Assembly (NCBI GenBank): GCA_028023455.1
Contig: JAQFVV010000056.1
Span: 1,672,001 to 1,736,000 of the forward strand
Length of the DNA stretch: 64,000 nucleotides
Source: Epiperipatus broadwayi
Lineage: Eukaryota > Onychophora > Udeonychophora > Euonychophora > Peripatidae
Direction: 5' to 3'
A program made the position numbers and the translations under genes. How positions within the stretch are numbered: the first letter of the stretch is position 1; each line of letters opens with the position of its first letter. Positions 32,159-44,456 of the stretch are shown one piece after another. A model generated the notes under the pieces. It had not been told where the DNA came from. It worked only from the letters and a program-made list of their open reading frames with translations, and did no database searches.

Positions 32159-34020
32159 ATGTATACTGAACATTGTTCATATTTGCAATGAAAAGTTTCT
32201 TTGCATTCAATGTGTGAGAAATCGTATTACAGATTGCAGCAAGATGATACTGAATAAGAATTAAGAAATCATATATTCTGTTGTTATAATTGCCTTTAAT
32301 ATTTGTCAATAATCTGAACTTGTTTTCATTTACCCAATCTTAAACAGTATTTTTTTTCCTTGGGATGAGTATAACCATTTTATTTTATGATTTTTAATGA
32401 TCCTGTAATGAATAGATGATTATTAATCAATTAGTGATTATAAATTGAGGATGATCACTATGGAATTCTCATAAAAAGAACTTGTATGCAAAGATGGGAT
32501 AATTAGACAATGAGATACTATAACTATAATAAAACATCCATGTATTGCTTATTGTAGTAATAAAATTGAAAACCCTTGTTAGAGTTAAAGTTACTAAACA
32601 ATTTCTAGTTTAATATGTAACTTCGATTCTACATCAAATGATTCCTGAGCTCAGATCATCATTACTATTATATGAAACAATTATAATCACCATCAGTGGT
32701 AGTTTCTTGAATTTCTCCACACCCTTGACAAAATTATTTCAGCACAACATTTACACCTACAACAAAGACTTTAAAAAACTTTTTACACATATATCTTACA
32801 TTTTATTTATTTTTTTAAATTATTAATTATAATTAATTTGAGAAAAAGAAATCCACCATAAATTTTTATTTTTGGAATTACAGTTTTTATGTATTTATTT
32901 CTGCTTTTTCTATAAAAACATTAAAAAGGCAATAAACAAAAGAAATGGTAATAAACTTGTTTCAGTTCCACAGTTTTATTGCTTTCCATTATTTTCAGTT
33001 TAAATATATTTTTTTTAACAAGTACAATTGTTGACTTCATTCCTGCATTGAATATTGAATCACTTTTATTAGTATCCATAATGTATCAGCAGTTAAAATT
33101 TAAAAAAAAATTACAGATCAAGCCTGATAATAATGGGAATCTTATTAAAACAGCATGTATGTGTAAAAATATACTTTTAAATGAACATACCTATATATAT
33201 TATCTTATTTAAAGTTAATTATCACTTTAATTATAATTAAATTGTTAAATATTTTTACAAAAATTCAAACTATACTTTTCTAAATGCATTCAACTATCAG
33301 CAAATTACACAGGTTAGTATAGTACACAATTAATCAGTAAGTTATTACTAACACATCAATGTACTTGAAAAAAGTATGTTTCTAAAAAATATTTAACAAT
33401 TCAATTAGATGGTGGAAATAGATCAATAAATAAGTAAAGGTAAAATGCAATCAACACAAAGCTTAAGACAATCATATTATCCTATACATTGTTACAAACA
33501 GACTGCCATATATAATGGTTAATTAAAATTTGTGGTCACACTTGATACAATATAGGTAATAATTCATAGAGTACTACAACGTGCAAATAATAATAACGCT
33601 ACAACTTACTGAATAGTAAGTCACACACAGAAAGAATATATGCATGTTGTAATTAGTAGTGAGTTACTGCTTTCAAGATATTTATAAAAAGAATAACAAT
33701 TAATCCTAGTGTAATGGAGTACATGCAAATATATTCAAGTCACTGTTTGGTTAATTCTTTCTACAATATAACAATTAATTATTACACATATAATCCTTCC
33801 TCTTAATTATTAAAGTCATAGCACTGACATAGAAAAAGAAATAAACAAACGTGAAACTTACTGTATATATTTATTTAAAATGTAGCCTGGAATAGTGGAG
33901 ATTTTGATTACATAATAATATTTGATATTTTAAAAGCACTATAAATTATTTAAAATCATATATATATAAAACAAGAAAGTTATATATATTGTAACCCTTA
34001 CATATCGGGCCTTATATATA
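32159..34020. other. AT-rich spacer, no gene seen
   Basis: No recognisable gene or repeat family. Confidence 0.45.
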
Positions 34021-34035
34021 TATATATTTTATACT

Positions 34036-34075
<40 letters not shown>
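34010..34075. repeat. (TA)n microsatellite
   Basis: Two TA tracts, the longer about 36 bp at 34038-34074. Confidence 0.95.
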
Positions 34076-34076
<1 letters not shown>

Positions 34077-34439
34077 CAAGTATTTTCATTAAATTTATTT
34101 AATGGAAATAGTATTTGACTTTCCTGATTTTTATTTTAATGTTTAACAAATATATATAGAGAGGAATATTTTCTTTATAATGACAATTAATTATATTTAA
34201 TTTGCTTTAATTAAAAGATTAATAAATACTTTTAATTAATTGATTTAATGAATATAAATTTAAAAAAAACCCAGAATGATGGTAATTAAATTATTTCGTT
34301 TTTATTAATCAAGATCAAAAATAACTTATTCTAATTTCCTTGTTTTTAAATGCCATTGTATACTATAAATAGAGAATTTAGATTATGATTAGTTAGGTAG
34401 AGAATATAGTTGTAGAATGAGTAGAAATCTCGATTCAAA

Positions 34440-34560
34440 AAGCAGTTGTCATTCTCCACGTGAATTGAATTTAAACTTCCAGAGAAGTAGACAACTTGCT
34501 TCTCTGCTATTTCATAGCTCAATATGTGAAAAGTAAACCACTAGCCTACTCATCAAATTA
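34440..34560 (-). repeat. possible decayed tRNA-derived SINE
   Basis: On the minus strand a box A-like 'TAGGCTAGTGGTTTAC' is followed by 'GAAGTTTAAATTC', a weak box B. Spacing is plausible, sequence is poor. It could be chance. Confidence 0.25.
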
Positions 34561-34961
34561 TGGAAACTTAATGGAATGAAAGACTTCCAGCATTTATCTT
34601 ATATATGCTCTATACAGGACATGAAAATAAGAAGCCAGTTTACTACTTTATAATAGACATGGTCATAAGAAGCCTGCCTATTAGTCTTAAGACTCCAGTG
34701 CTGTTTTATATGTACACTGCTTAATATATGCAGAGGTATGACTAAAAAAAATCTACCATCAGTTATTTATATGTAATATATTTGCCTGAACTCTATTTTA
34801 CTAATGTAAATAGTACACTTGGATAAAATTGGTTAATAAATAAAATATATATTGACATATTGTTTCAAACATTAACTTTGCAGGTAATGAACATGTATAT
34901 TTCTTTACAATACCAATTATCTTTAATAGAAAATAATCTTAAAGTCAATCGAATAAATTAA

Positions 34962-35270
34962 CCTGCTAACAAGGAAATATTCTGGAAAATAGAAGTGCCC
35001 AGTTTGTCTCCAAAGAATAGAAATTCTAAGAGTGATCTTTTCTTAGAAATTCTAAAAGAACATTTATTCAAGACTTGTTCTAGATTTCGACAATATAATG
35101 AAATTAAGAATGTAGTCTTTTTAAGACAAATAAAACTCCAGATCTTAAGTAAATGAGATAATGATAAAAATAATTTTAAAAGCAAATTAAGAATTAATAA
35201 ATGGAAATAGTCTATTTTAAAGTTAGACCAAGCAATGGGTGCACTTATTATAGACATGCCCTATAGCTGT
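34962..35270 (+). pseudogene. unidentified protein-like relic
   Basis: One plus-strand frame reads about 64 codons without a stop from near 34962 ('PANKEIFWKIEVPS'), then continues past two stops with 'KSKLRINKWK' and 'LDQAMGALIIDMP'. The residue mix (Leu, Lys, Glu, Arg, Phe) looks like a real protein rather than random AT-rich translation. No start codon, motif or family was recognised. It could be a decayed retroelement ORF, or chance. Confidence 0.2.
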
Positions 35271-36238
35271 CAAATTCTATTGTTCCACAAACAATGGAAA
35301 TAATTTGATTTATCAATTACTAAATGTATAATTTTATTTGTCGATTACAGTTCTATAATTTTATTGGTTAATTATTTATCTACAATAAACAGTATTGTTT
35401 TAATTTTTGCTTTTAAAATTAAATAGTTTTACATTCAACATAGTTTAAATGTAATGAAAAATTAAAAATAATGTTAATAACTGAAGAAAAATAGCCTGCC
35501 GTAAAACAAAACAATTATATTTCACCCAATCATTGCACAAATGCTGGTGATTTATTCTTAGAAATTACGATGTCTGAATATTCATTTATGTTATCTTTTC
35601 TGCATACAAAATTGAATATTAAACAGTGTAAAAATAATGTGAAAAGTAATTATAAATTCTATAAATATTTATGAAAAATTGTTTTTCTTCATATTAGCGA
35701 ATTTCATTTATATTTGACAAACCACGATCAAGCACAATTCACTTTCCCTTGACTATTTATTTTCTAAAATTTAAAAAAGTTTATATTTAGGTAGGTTGAT
35801 GTAAAAACATTATCATGAATGTAATAAATTACTAGAAATATATTTATTTTTCAAAATCTATTATGAAAACTTAAAACATTTCATTTTGATTTCTGACTTT
35901 GACAAATAGATATGCCTATAAAGCAATGTCCAAAGTGGAAAATAATGCTTAGTTGCTCCTTATAAAGGGAAAGGCTGGACTATATATCAAATAGATGACA
36001 ATAAAATATCAATCTTTCTCAAAAATCACTGTCAAATGTGGATTTTTTTGGAACTAAAATTTTAAATATCGAATTTATTATAAAATACGCGTAAAAATAT
36101 TTTTGGGCCCAAATAAACCAAGAAATGGCACAATTACAGTTAGTAACTGTAATGATGAATCATTGTAAGAAATCACATGATAGTTTGAAGATGTAATTAA
36201 CAGTTGAAGGGATAATAGCAGCAGCAAACTCCAGACAA
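35271..36238. other. AT-rich spacer, no gene seen
   Basis: Nothing recognised. Confidence 0.45.
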
Positions 36239-37123
36239 TAGTGCCACCAAGTGTAAACCCTCCAATCAATGGATGTAGGAAGGTTTGTGTATAAATTCCA
36301 TGTCTAGGGCCTACTCATTCAATATCCCCAGACTAGTTTCTAGCTTGTACCTTTCATAAGTGAGGCACCTTGGATTTGAAAGCACTGCACTTAGATCTTA
36401 GGATTTAATGCAATCCTCCAGCAACCACCTTTAGTTAATTATAAAGCTTGGAGCCCAAGATGAAAACAATAACATTTTAAATCCAAACTCATTTGTGGGT
36501 ATAGTCACATAAATTTGAACTCAATTCAGCAGCTATACATTTTGGTGTCTTTGGTTTTTCCAAAATCCACTGTCAACATTATCTAAATATAACACTATTA
36601 AAACATCACATGACCACAATTTCATATGCTTACACAGAGACAACAATCACCATTATTCTATGGGCAGGATAAATATAAAACCATCAAATCATCACATGAT
36701 CACCATATCATATGCTTACACAGGCCATGACCATATGATGTTTTCCATGGTTTTATATCTATCCTGCCCTTATAATAATGCTGACTGTGGTTTTGAAAAA
36801 CCAAAGAAACCAACATACATAGATTCTGAAAGTGAATTCAGATCTATATGATTAAACAACCAAATGAGCTTGAATTGAAACCATTGTTTTCATTTTGGGC
36901 TCCTGACTTTATAGTTAACCAAATAAATAAAATGTGGCTGCTAGAGGGTTGCATTAGATCCTAAGATCTAGTGCAATGCTCTCAAATCCAAGGCTCCTCA
37001 CTAATAAAAGCCACAAGCTAGAACCTAGTCTGGGGATATTGGATGAGTAGGCAGTAGAAAGAGATTTTATGCACAAACCTTCCTGCATCCATTGATTATG
37101 AAGGCTTGCACTTGGTGCCACTT
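36239..37123. mobile_element. foldback element, copy B (885 bp, longest member)
   Basis: A giant inverted repeat with arms of roughly 430 bp around a centre near 36690-36750. It opens 'TAGTGCCACCAAGTG' and closes 'CACTTGGTGCCA'. Paired internal landmarks include 'GGATGTAGGAAGGTTTGTG' with its inverse near 37070-37095, and 'GGGCAGGATA' (36662) with its inverse near 36760. No coding frame. The same arms occur in copies at 13.9-14.8 and 59.7-60.1 kb. Arm divergence suggests it is not recent. Confidence 0.8.
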
Positions 37124-38601
37124 TGCTACTGATGAAGGAGGACGAGTGATAATTTTCTACTGACATTTTCTGAAACATATAAGTGCCCCCCCCCTCTGCA
37201 TTAAGAATGGTTTATTATTTCTGTAGACTGTTTTAAATATTATACAATTCTAATCTACAAGCAGTTATTATAGAAATAGAAGCCTACATTACTTTTTCGC
37301 CATCTTTTTTCAATTTGTATGCTTCAAATTATATTTTTATTTTTGTTAATATCCATTCAAAAATACCTCTGCCCAGTATAGTTTTAGCTCAATAGTGGAG
37401 TAGTGAAATTGAGAGGTTAAGTTCCTCAATGTCAACAACCTTTCGAGCAATAAACAATTCATTATTGTTTAGGAGTTATTCTAATTCCATATAGCTTAAT
37501 TAATGATATTTAAATTAAATTTTTAATACATAAATAGTATTTAAATTTTTGTAATTTTTTAAAAAACCTATAGTGATTTTGCATAAAACACAAAACAAAA
37601 TAGAAATTTTAACATGCAATTTATCACATACATTCTCATGGGAAATAATAAAACCAATGAAGTTCATATGTAAATTTTTAAAGTAAATACAATAATTGTG
37701 TCACTAAAAGTAATATTAAAGTGTGTTGGTCAGCGATATAATGCAACAATTTTAAAATAAAGTTTTAATTAAGTTTGTCAGCAAGTGGTAAAAAATTAGT
37801 TTCATGAGTCAAAAACTAACAAAAACATTCTGCCATCAATATTTATATATTCTTTTGGGAAGCCTTTACTAGTAAAACTCTTTGCAAGCTGTTGTTTCTT
37901 TTATTTTACTACAGTAGTTATTCTCACACATTATTTGACAAAACAACAACAAAAAATAGACATAAAGACAGTAAATATTAACAACTTGTATTTTTAAAAT
38001 GATATCTTCATCTTAATTGATCAATATATGTTGACTAACAAAGTTTTAACTCTATTGTGTAAAACTCAGGAAAAATATCAGCCTGATAAACTCAAGAATT
38101 AACTATATTTTAATCAAAAATTTTAATAAAAACTCAATGGTTATTTGAATGTTAATTTAGTAATACTTTTACCATAATGTGTGTTATATTGCATATGCTA
38201 ATAAAGTGCAATCTTAATAAAAACTGCATCATTTTACTTTCAGTTTTTATCTTTGTAATTCAGAGGATAATCTTACTCTTCAACTGACACTTTAATGGGT
38301 CATATGTTCCTGTTATATTTTAGATATCTTTCAAAATATTTTATGATTGGTTTTTGCTACAAAAGACAAGTTTGTGTGCATATATAATTGTAATTAGCAA
38401 ATATTCAGTAAACTATCATTAGAAGTTACATCTGAGGATAAAATTTTCATTTATAAATGTAATTATACAAATAATTCTTATATATTTTTTGATATAATTT
38501 TATCCTTATTTTTACTTTAGTTGTTATTAAGTATAAAAGCAGAAACACTTAGGATAATAAATGTAGGCAATACATGCCAGAATTTTATATAATATATTTT
38601 C
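37124..38601. other. AT-rich spacer, no gene seen
   Basis: A C9 run near 37185. No coding, RNA or repeat-family signal recognised. Confidence 0.45.
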
Positions 38602-40090
38602 TCAAAATATGAAAATAAAGATTGATTATGATGAATTAGAAGAAGTTAACAGTTACAAATACCTTGGTCAGATTATTAATACAGATGGAATCATAATGGA
38701 TGAAATTAATCATAGAATTAAACTTGGTTGGAGTGCTTTTGGTAGAAATAACTTGATCCTAAAAGGAAATATGCCTATATGTTTGAAAAGGAAGGTTTTT
38801 TATAAATGTGTTTTGCCAGTTCTTACTTGTGGATCTGAGACTTGGACACTTAATAGAAGAGCAATACAGAGACTTCAGACCACTCAAAGAAGTATGGAAA
38901 GATGCATGTTGGGAGTAACAAGAAGAGATCGAAAACGCAATGTATGGGTAAGAGAACAAGCAGGTGTTACTGACCTCATTGAAAAAATTAAAAGACTGAA
39001 GTGGAGTTGGGCTGGACATATTGCTAGAAGAGATGATAATAGATGGACAATTGAAATTTTAAACTGGATTCCAAGAGATTGTAAAAAACGGAGAAAGAGA
39101 CCACATATGAGATGGATGGATGAATTAACCTTTTGACTGTTTGACTCGTTCTTAATCGAGGCACTTTTTGATACATATTCGTTTTAATCGAGTAAATTTG
39201 ACATCGCTGTAAATTGCTTAGTTTTTGGACTACGTTTACGGTTTTAACGTCATTTTTTAGAACGCAAAAAGTTTTATAATATACTGCCATCTATTGAATT
39301 ATTTTACAAGTAAAAAATCAATTAATTGATGATTTATGTCAAACAAAAACTAAGCACTGCCTTTTCACATCTTTTCTTGAATCTTATTGGCTGTTGAAAT
39401 TTTGTAAACAAAAGAAAATGGAAAAGCTCCGCCTTCTCATCATCTTTTCTTGAATCTTATTGGCTGTTAAAATTTTTATATGGCTGCCAAAAATTAAAAA
39501 TTTACGAACGCTTTTGTTTTATTTTGAAAATGATAAACGAATGTTTTAGAGCATTTTAAAAATATTTTTTGATGAAATACAAATAAAATACAAATTATTT
39601 TCATATAATATGTCAAAAATAAATATTATTTTACAAAAATAGTTACGATTTTAGCAAGAATTATTTATTTATTGCAAAGTCGGGAAAAAAAAATCATAAC
39701 GTGAAATTACGATTGCCGTTTCTTTTCATGTCAACCGTAACAAATATTTTTAAAATTAAAAATCAAAATTTATTTTTGAACAAACTTTCGTTTATTTTTA
39801 TAATGTTAGAAATTACTAATATACTTTTTAAAAACGAAACTAAAGTGAATATATTTAAAAAAACGGTCAATAACTTTTGAAAAATTGATACATTATTTTG
39901 TGCATCGGCCAATTAAAAGCTTTGAGTGATACCACCTGCAGCGAATGAACAATTGGACAGTTAAAGGGTTAAGACAGTGTGCAGGAGTGATGTGGAAAAG
40001 AGAAGCTAAAGATAGGAAAAGATGGATTGAACTTGGAGAGACCTTCATACTGTAGTGGATTGATAATGGTTGATAATGATGATGATGATA
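38602..40090 (+). mobile_element. RTE 3' third, interrupted by a MITE
   Basis: The plus strand matches the RTE from the middle of the RT region ('AAAATATGAAAATAAAGATTG') to its 3' end with a (GAT)n tail at about 40090. Bases 39129-39972 do not belong to RTE: they are an inserted DNA element plus one TTAA. The first part is open from 38609 to 39136 as C-terminal RTE sequence ('YLGQIINTDG', 'GVTRRDRKRNVWV') and ends artificially inside the MITE at 'MRWMDELTF'. Its 5' break falls where the copy at 11.0-13.3 kb is cut. Confidence 0.87.
39125..39972. mobile_element. piggyBac-like MITE, 840 bp, TTAA duplication
   Basis: TTAA at 39125-39128 and 39969-39972 flanks a segment opening 'CCTTTTGACTGT' and closing 'ACAGTTAAAGGG', imperfect terminal inverted repeats of the CCCTTT type seen in piggyBac relatives. 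Removing the segment and one TTAA restores continuity with the RTE ('GATGAATTAAGACAGTG'). It has no transposase. A 36-bp motif containing 'CTTGAATCTTATTGGCTGTT' occurs twice inside (about 39374 and 39447). Confidence 0.85.
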
Positions 40091-40972
40091 TATATATATC
40101 AGGTAATTCTTAAAATTGCCATAAAGTAATTACCGATATTGCCATTATTATTTTTATGTAATGATTTTTTTTTTTTTTTTTTTAAAAAGACAAATTAATG
40201 GATAATTCACAATTATATATAAAATTGTTTTTTTTTTAATTGCTCTATTATTACTTTACTTTTATTTACATATTTTATTCTTTAATGTATACAGGTGATC
40301 AATAACCCTGGTGCTATAATGTTTTTGTGATATGTGGGAATGACTTTTTAATATCATTATTACATGTTGACTTCAATTTTATATTGCTTGATTATATAGT
40401 TAAAAAGAATTGCTATTTTATTTTAAATTAATTATTCTTTTAATCTTTTTAAGTCAGTTGTTTTTAGCAGTATAAAAATTCAATTTGCATTCATGAATAT
40501 TTATCTGATTAAGGAATTGATTTAATAAAGGAATAATTAGAAAAATTACTGCATTATGAAAAATTCGTTTATTTTTTTTTTATCAGATAAAATGAACATT
40601 TATTTAAAAATTGGTTTATAGGCTTAATTGTCTATGAATATAGCTATAGATATGCAAACATATTAAGTAATACAAATATGGAAATATATAATCATAAAAG
40701 ATTAATCAGCGTAATATACTATCAATAGCAGAGCATATGAAATTAGAATAAATACTATTACAAATGGAAAGAAGTGTATTGTTTGGGGTATCTAGATTTC
40801 AGAATGAACTATGCTAGCTACTATCATTAATAGATAATCATAATATCAGTATTAACTATATAAAACATATACCTAATATTATGGTATGATCTTGCTACTC
40901 ATTGTATAAACAGTAACAATATCATCAAATGTAAATGAGAAGGACAGAAGTAATAATTTATTTTTACTTAAA
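40091..40972. other. AT-rich spacer, no gene seen
   Basis: Poly-T near 40165-40183. Nothing else recognised. Confidence 0.45.
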
Positions 40973-41309
40973 TACACCCGGGTCTCATTTTATGCGGATT
41001 TATTTAATGCGATTTTGAAGTTATGCGATTCATGTTTTTTCTTAATATCTTTTCCATACGGTTTTCTTTTATGCAATAAAAATTATTAGATCAGAAGTCG
41101 AGCTCCGATAATGCAATATTATTTTAAATATTATAAATTTTGCGCACTCACGTCATATTTAAAGTAATAGCGCATTATCAGAGTTCAACTTCCATCTAAT
41201 AATTTCAATATTTTCAGCACTTTATAATAGTACTGTAATATATTTTATGCAATAAAGAAGTTCATAATTTATTTTAAATCAGTATTTCCCCATTTTATAT
41301 ACCCACATT

Positions 41310-41611
41310 AAATTTTACAAGATTATAATATAAATCTGTTCAAACGTTATAGATGCCTATACTATGCATGTTGTTGTTTTTGCATTTTAAATCACATTCT
41401 ATTTTTACTTTTTAAAAAAAGAGTACAGAATCAATTAATCATTTAGTGACTGCAAGTAATAAATTTTACAAGATTATAATGTAAATCTGTTCAAATGTTA
41501 TAGATGCCTATACTATGCATGCTTTTGTTTTTGCATTTTAAATCATATTCTATTTTTGCTTTTTATAAAAAGAGTATGTAATCAATTAATCATTTAGTGT
41601 CCACAAGTTTA
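41310..41611. repeat. 151-bp tandem duplication in the Tigger element
   Basis: Two units starting 'AAATTTTACAAGATTATAAT' at 41310 and 41461, with roughly 90% identity by eye. Confidence 0.9.
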
Positions 41612-41880
41612 TTTTTAAAAGGTGAGTAACAGCATTGGGCACAATTAAATTTGACAATTAAAAATTAAAATCTGATTTTTAATTGTAATTAACAATTTAA
41701 AAATTACATAATGTGATCGTGAAACAATGAAATTTGATTTTTAAACAGAATTGAAAATTAAAAAGTTAAAGTCAAAAATAAGACTTGAATTTTTAATTGT
41801 TAGTTTTAATTAAATTTTGTCCAACAGTGGTGTGTGGGTGTCTTTTTATTACCATAAGTCCAAGTTCTTATTTTTATTTT

Positions 41881-42115
41881 AAACTTTTAGTTTATCCTAA
41901 TGGAAAAGAAAAAACACCCAAGAAAATGAATTTCTTTGGAAAAAAAATTTCAATTTTAGACTGCTTAGCAAAATGGGAAGGATCAACAGCGATTGGAAAA
42001 TGTTTTAGTTTGGACGAATCCACTATAAGACCAATTTAAAAAAATGAAGTTGGTGCTAGATGTATTTCCTCTTGTGACAAATCTGATGTCTCAAATAGCA
42101 ATAATGATTAAAATA
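41881..42115 (+). pseudogene. Tigger/Jerky transposase N-terminal relic
   Basis: The open part ends at 42039 with 'KKISILDCLAKWEGSTAIG' and 'FSLDESTIRPI'. This is the N-terminal CENP-B-type helix-turn-helix of pogo/Tigger/Jerky transposases, in which '...ILDRL..GE...IGR.FGV.ESTIR.I' is characteristic. After a stop, another frame continues with 'KNEVGARCIS', the next family segment. The DDE catalytic domain is absent. It lies between correct terminal repeats, which agrees with the call. Only the DNA-binding part survives, so the element was non-autonomous when last mobile or has decayed since. Confidence 0.7.
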
Positions 42116-42187
42116 CCATAAATGTATGAAAAAAATGTAAAAGTCTATAAAGTACACATAAAAATATATTGTTTTGAATAAAATTAA

Positions 42188-44456
42188 ATACTGTAGTTAC
42201 AATAGTCAAATATGTTTAAAAATACATATATACAAGCAACAAAGATTACAAATTATAAAATTATTATATAAAAGCCTTTTTCGGCAAATTGTTTTTTTGC
42301 CCTTTTCAATATGTCTCCACGATTTAAAGCACATACAGCGACATCTATATCAATACATGAGAGAAGACAGATAAACAAATGGATATCTGACACGATCTAT
42401 TATGTGATTTTTTTTTCTCAATTCTACTACAAAATTACTCTTATATATATTGAATGGATATATATCCACATATATTAATTAATTAACTATCCATTCTTTA
42501 TCCATTAACCACTTATTATTTAACTTAATAGATGTTTTGTATATATTCATACAGTTGTTTTTATTATACATGATGTAGTTTGTTTTATATATTTTATGTC
42601 TATTAACATTTTTAATATAATCAAGAACACTTATATTATCAATACAATTTATTTTATGTCCGTACTGCAAATAATGAACATATAACGCAGATCTATCATC
42701 TTTCCTAGCAATAGCATCATTGTGTTCTTTAGCTCTTTCTCCCAATTGCTTTGATGTCTGGCCATAGTAAATCATATTACAAAAATTACATCTAATTTTA
42801 TAAACCATTCCTCTCATATTTTATATCATCTTTCATCCTACAATTAGTTATCAATTTATCCAAATTTTTGCTATTATCCCATCCCACGTTAATGTTTTTA
42901 TCTATATAATTTTTACTTTTTTTATTTAATATATTATATACACTAGACAAATATGAAATTTTTATCCACTTCTTTTGTTTATTAGTCCTACATCTATTAT
43001 TATTCGTGCTATTTACTCCATGTTGTGAAAATATATTGTCAATACTACGTGCTGCATATCCATATCCCATATATGTTTGTTTAAATTTATCCTTCTGTAA
43101 CATAGCAATATTTCTATCTGTATTAAATCTATCGTTTTTATATTTAAAATTCTTAATTACACTCATCTTTTGTATCCATGGTTGTTTTGAATCAATTGAT
43201 ATAATTTTCCTTAATTTATAATCTTTAATAAAATGCTTAATTATAATATCATTATTTTGATTTAAAATAATTTCAATATCTAAATACCTTATTTCATTAT
43301 CAATTTTTTTCATAGTAAACCTAATATTATCAATATTATTATTAAATTGTTTATATAATTTATATATTGCCCTCTTATTACCAATTATCAAACTATCATC
43401 TACATATCTAAATTAATGTAGTACTTCTTTTTTAAGTATACTGCCTTTTATAATATTGATTTCCATGTCATTAATGAACATAGATGCCATAAGCCCACTA
43501 ATCGTGCATCCCATTACCCATCCCTTATTTATACTCCAATATTCATTATTATATTTAAAATATAAACTATTATTTATTAGGTTTAATGCTTCATTTATAA
43601 TACTAATTTGATATTATCATTGATATATAGAGATAAAGCCTTTATGACGATACTAATGCTTTTAATTTTAGGGATACTAGGGTACATCGATTCTATGTCC
43701 ATCATAAAGATACTGTGGTTTCTATTTATATTCATCATATTTAATTTATCAATAATAGCCTCTGTATTTTTTATACCATATTGTCCATAACCAATAATAT
43801 CAGCTATCCATTTGTTTAAATATTTACAAAGTTTATGTAAAATGAAATTGCTAAAATTAAACAATAATCTTAAAGGGTTATCTTCCTTATGTGTTTTTCC
43901 CTTACAAAATATATATGGGTTCTCATATGAATTAGGATATAAATAATAATATTGATTATCACCTATAATGATATTAAGCTTCATCTTTTTTAACAATTTT
44001 ACATATTTATTTTTTATATTATTTGTAGGGTCTTTAGATAATCTACTATACCCCTCATTTTTATTACACTATCTATTCTATCATTATAGTCCTTAGCGTA
44101 CATTACAACAAAACGACAACCTTTATCTTCTTTACTTATTACAATCTCAGAGCCATTACATATATATTTAATTTTGTTTATTATTTTTCTGTAGTTATAA
44201 TTCCTATTAGAAATATTAAGTTCGTATAAATGTCTATTTAAAACACAATGTAATTTCTTTTAGTCCCCGTATGAAATATGTGCCAATTCAATGTCTGTTA
44301 TAATCCTCTTCTTTATATCTTTGTCTATAAATGGGATATATGGTGGATTTTTACTCAGTAAATTACTTTGTTCACGTGAAAATTTATAGTCCATTAAATT
44401 TACAAAATTGTCTGAAACATGTTTTTTTTATATTCCATAGATTTATACTGTAGTTA
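42188..44456 (-). mobile_element. 5'-truncated Penelope-like element inside Tigger
   Basis: A minus-strand insert of 2,245 bp (42200-44444) bounded by 'ATACTGTAGTTA' at 42188-42199 and 44445-44456, a perfect 12-bp target duplication. The coding order is reverse transcriptase then GIY-YIG endonuclease, which defines Penelope-like elements that carry an endonuclease. The first readable RT sequence (near 44390) lacks the protein's N-terminus, so the copy is 5'-truncated. The 3' UTR is 42200-42478. Confidence 0.85.
42479..44400 (-). pseudogene. Penelope RT/GIY-YIG endonuclease, frameshifted
   Basis: In coding order: an upstream segment near 44160 with 'SKEDKGCRFVVMYAKDY' (the DKG..VVM signature of Penelope RT). 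Then 43996-43595 has 'NPYIFCKGKTHKEDNPLRLL' and motif A 'MMDIESMYPSIP'. After a frameshift comes 'KGWVMGCTISGLMAS' (motif B), a TAA at 43413-43415, and the catalytic 'YVDD' at 43395-43406. 43391-42798 is the thumb and linker. After another frameshift, 42817-42479 is the GIY-YIG nuclease with 'VYKIRCNFCNMIYYGQT', Arg28 in 'LGERAKEHNDA' and His in 'YVHYLQYGHK'. The GIY-YIG module keeps its key residues and has the Cys pair (C10, C13) usual in Penelope. At least two frameshifts and two stops make it inactive. Confidence 0.85.

Noticed and set aside
36660-37178. Short frames in the foldback element on both strands
   Set aside because: They lie inside inverted-repeat arms and are not conserved as frames in the other copies.
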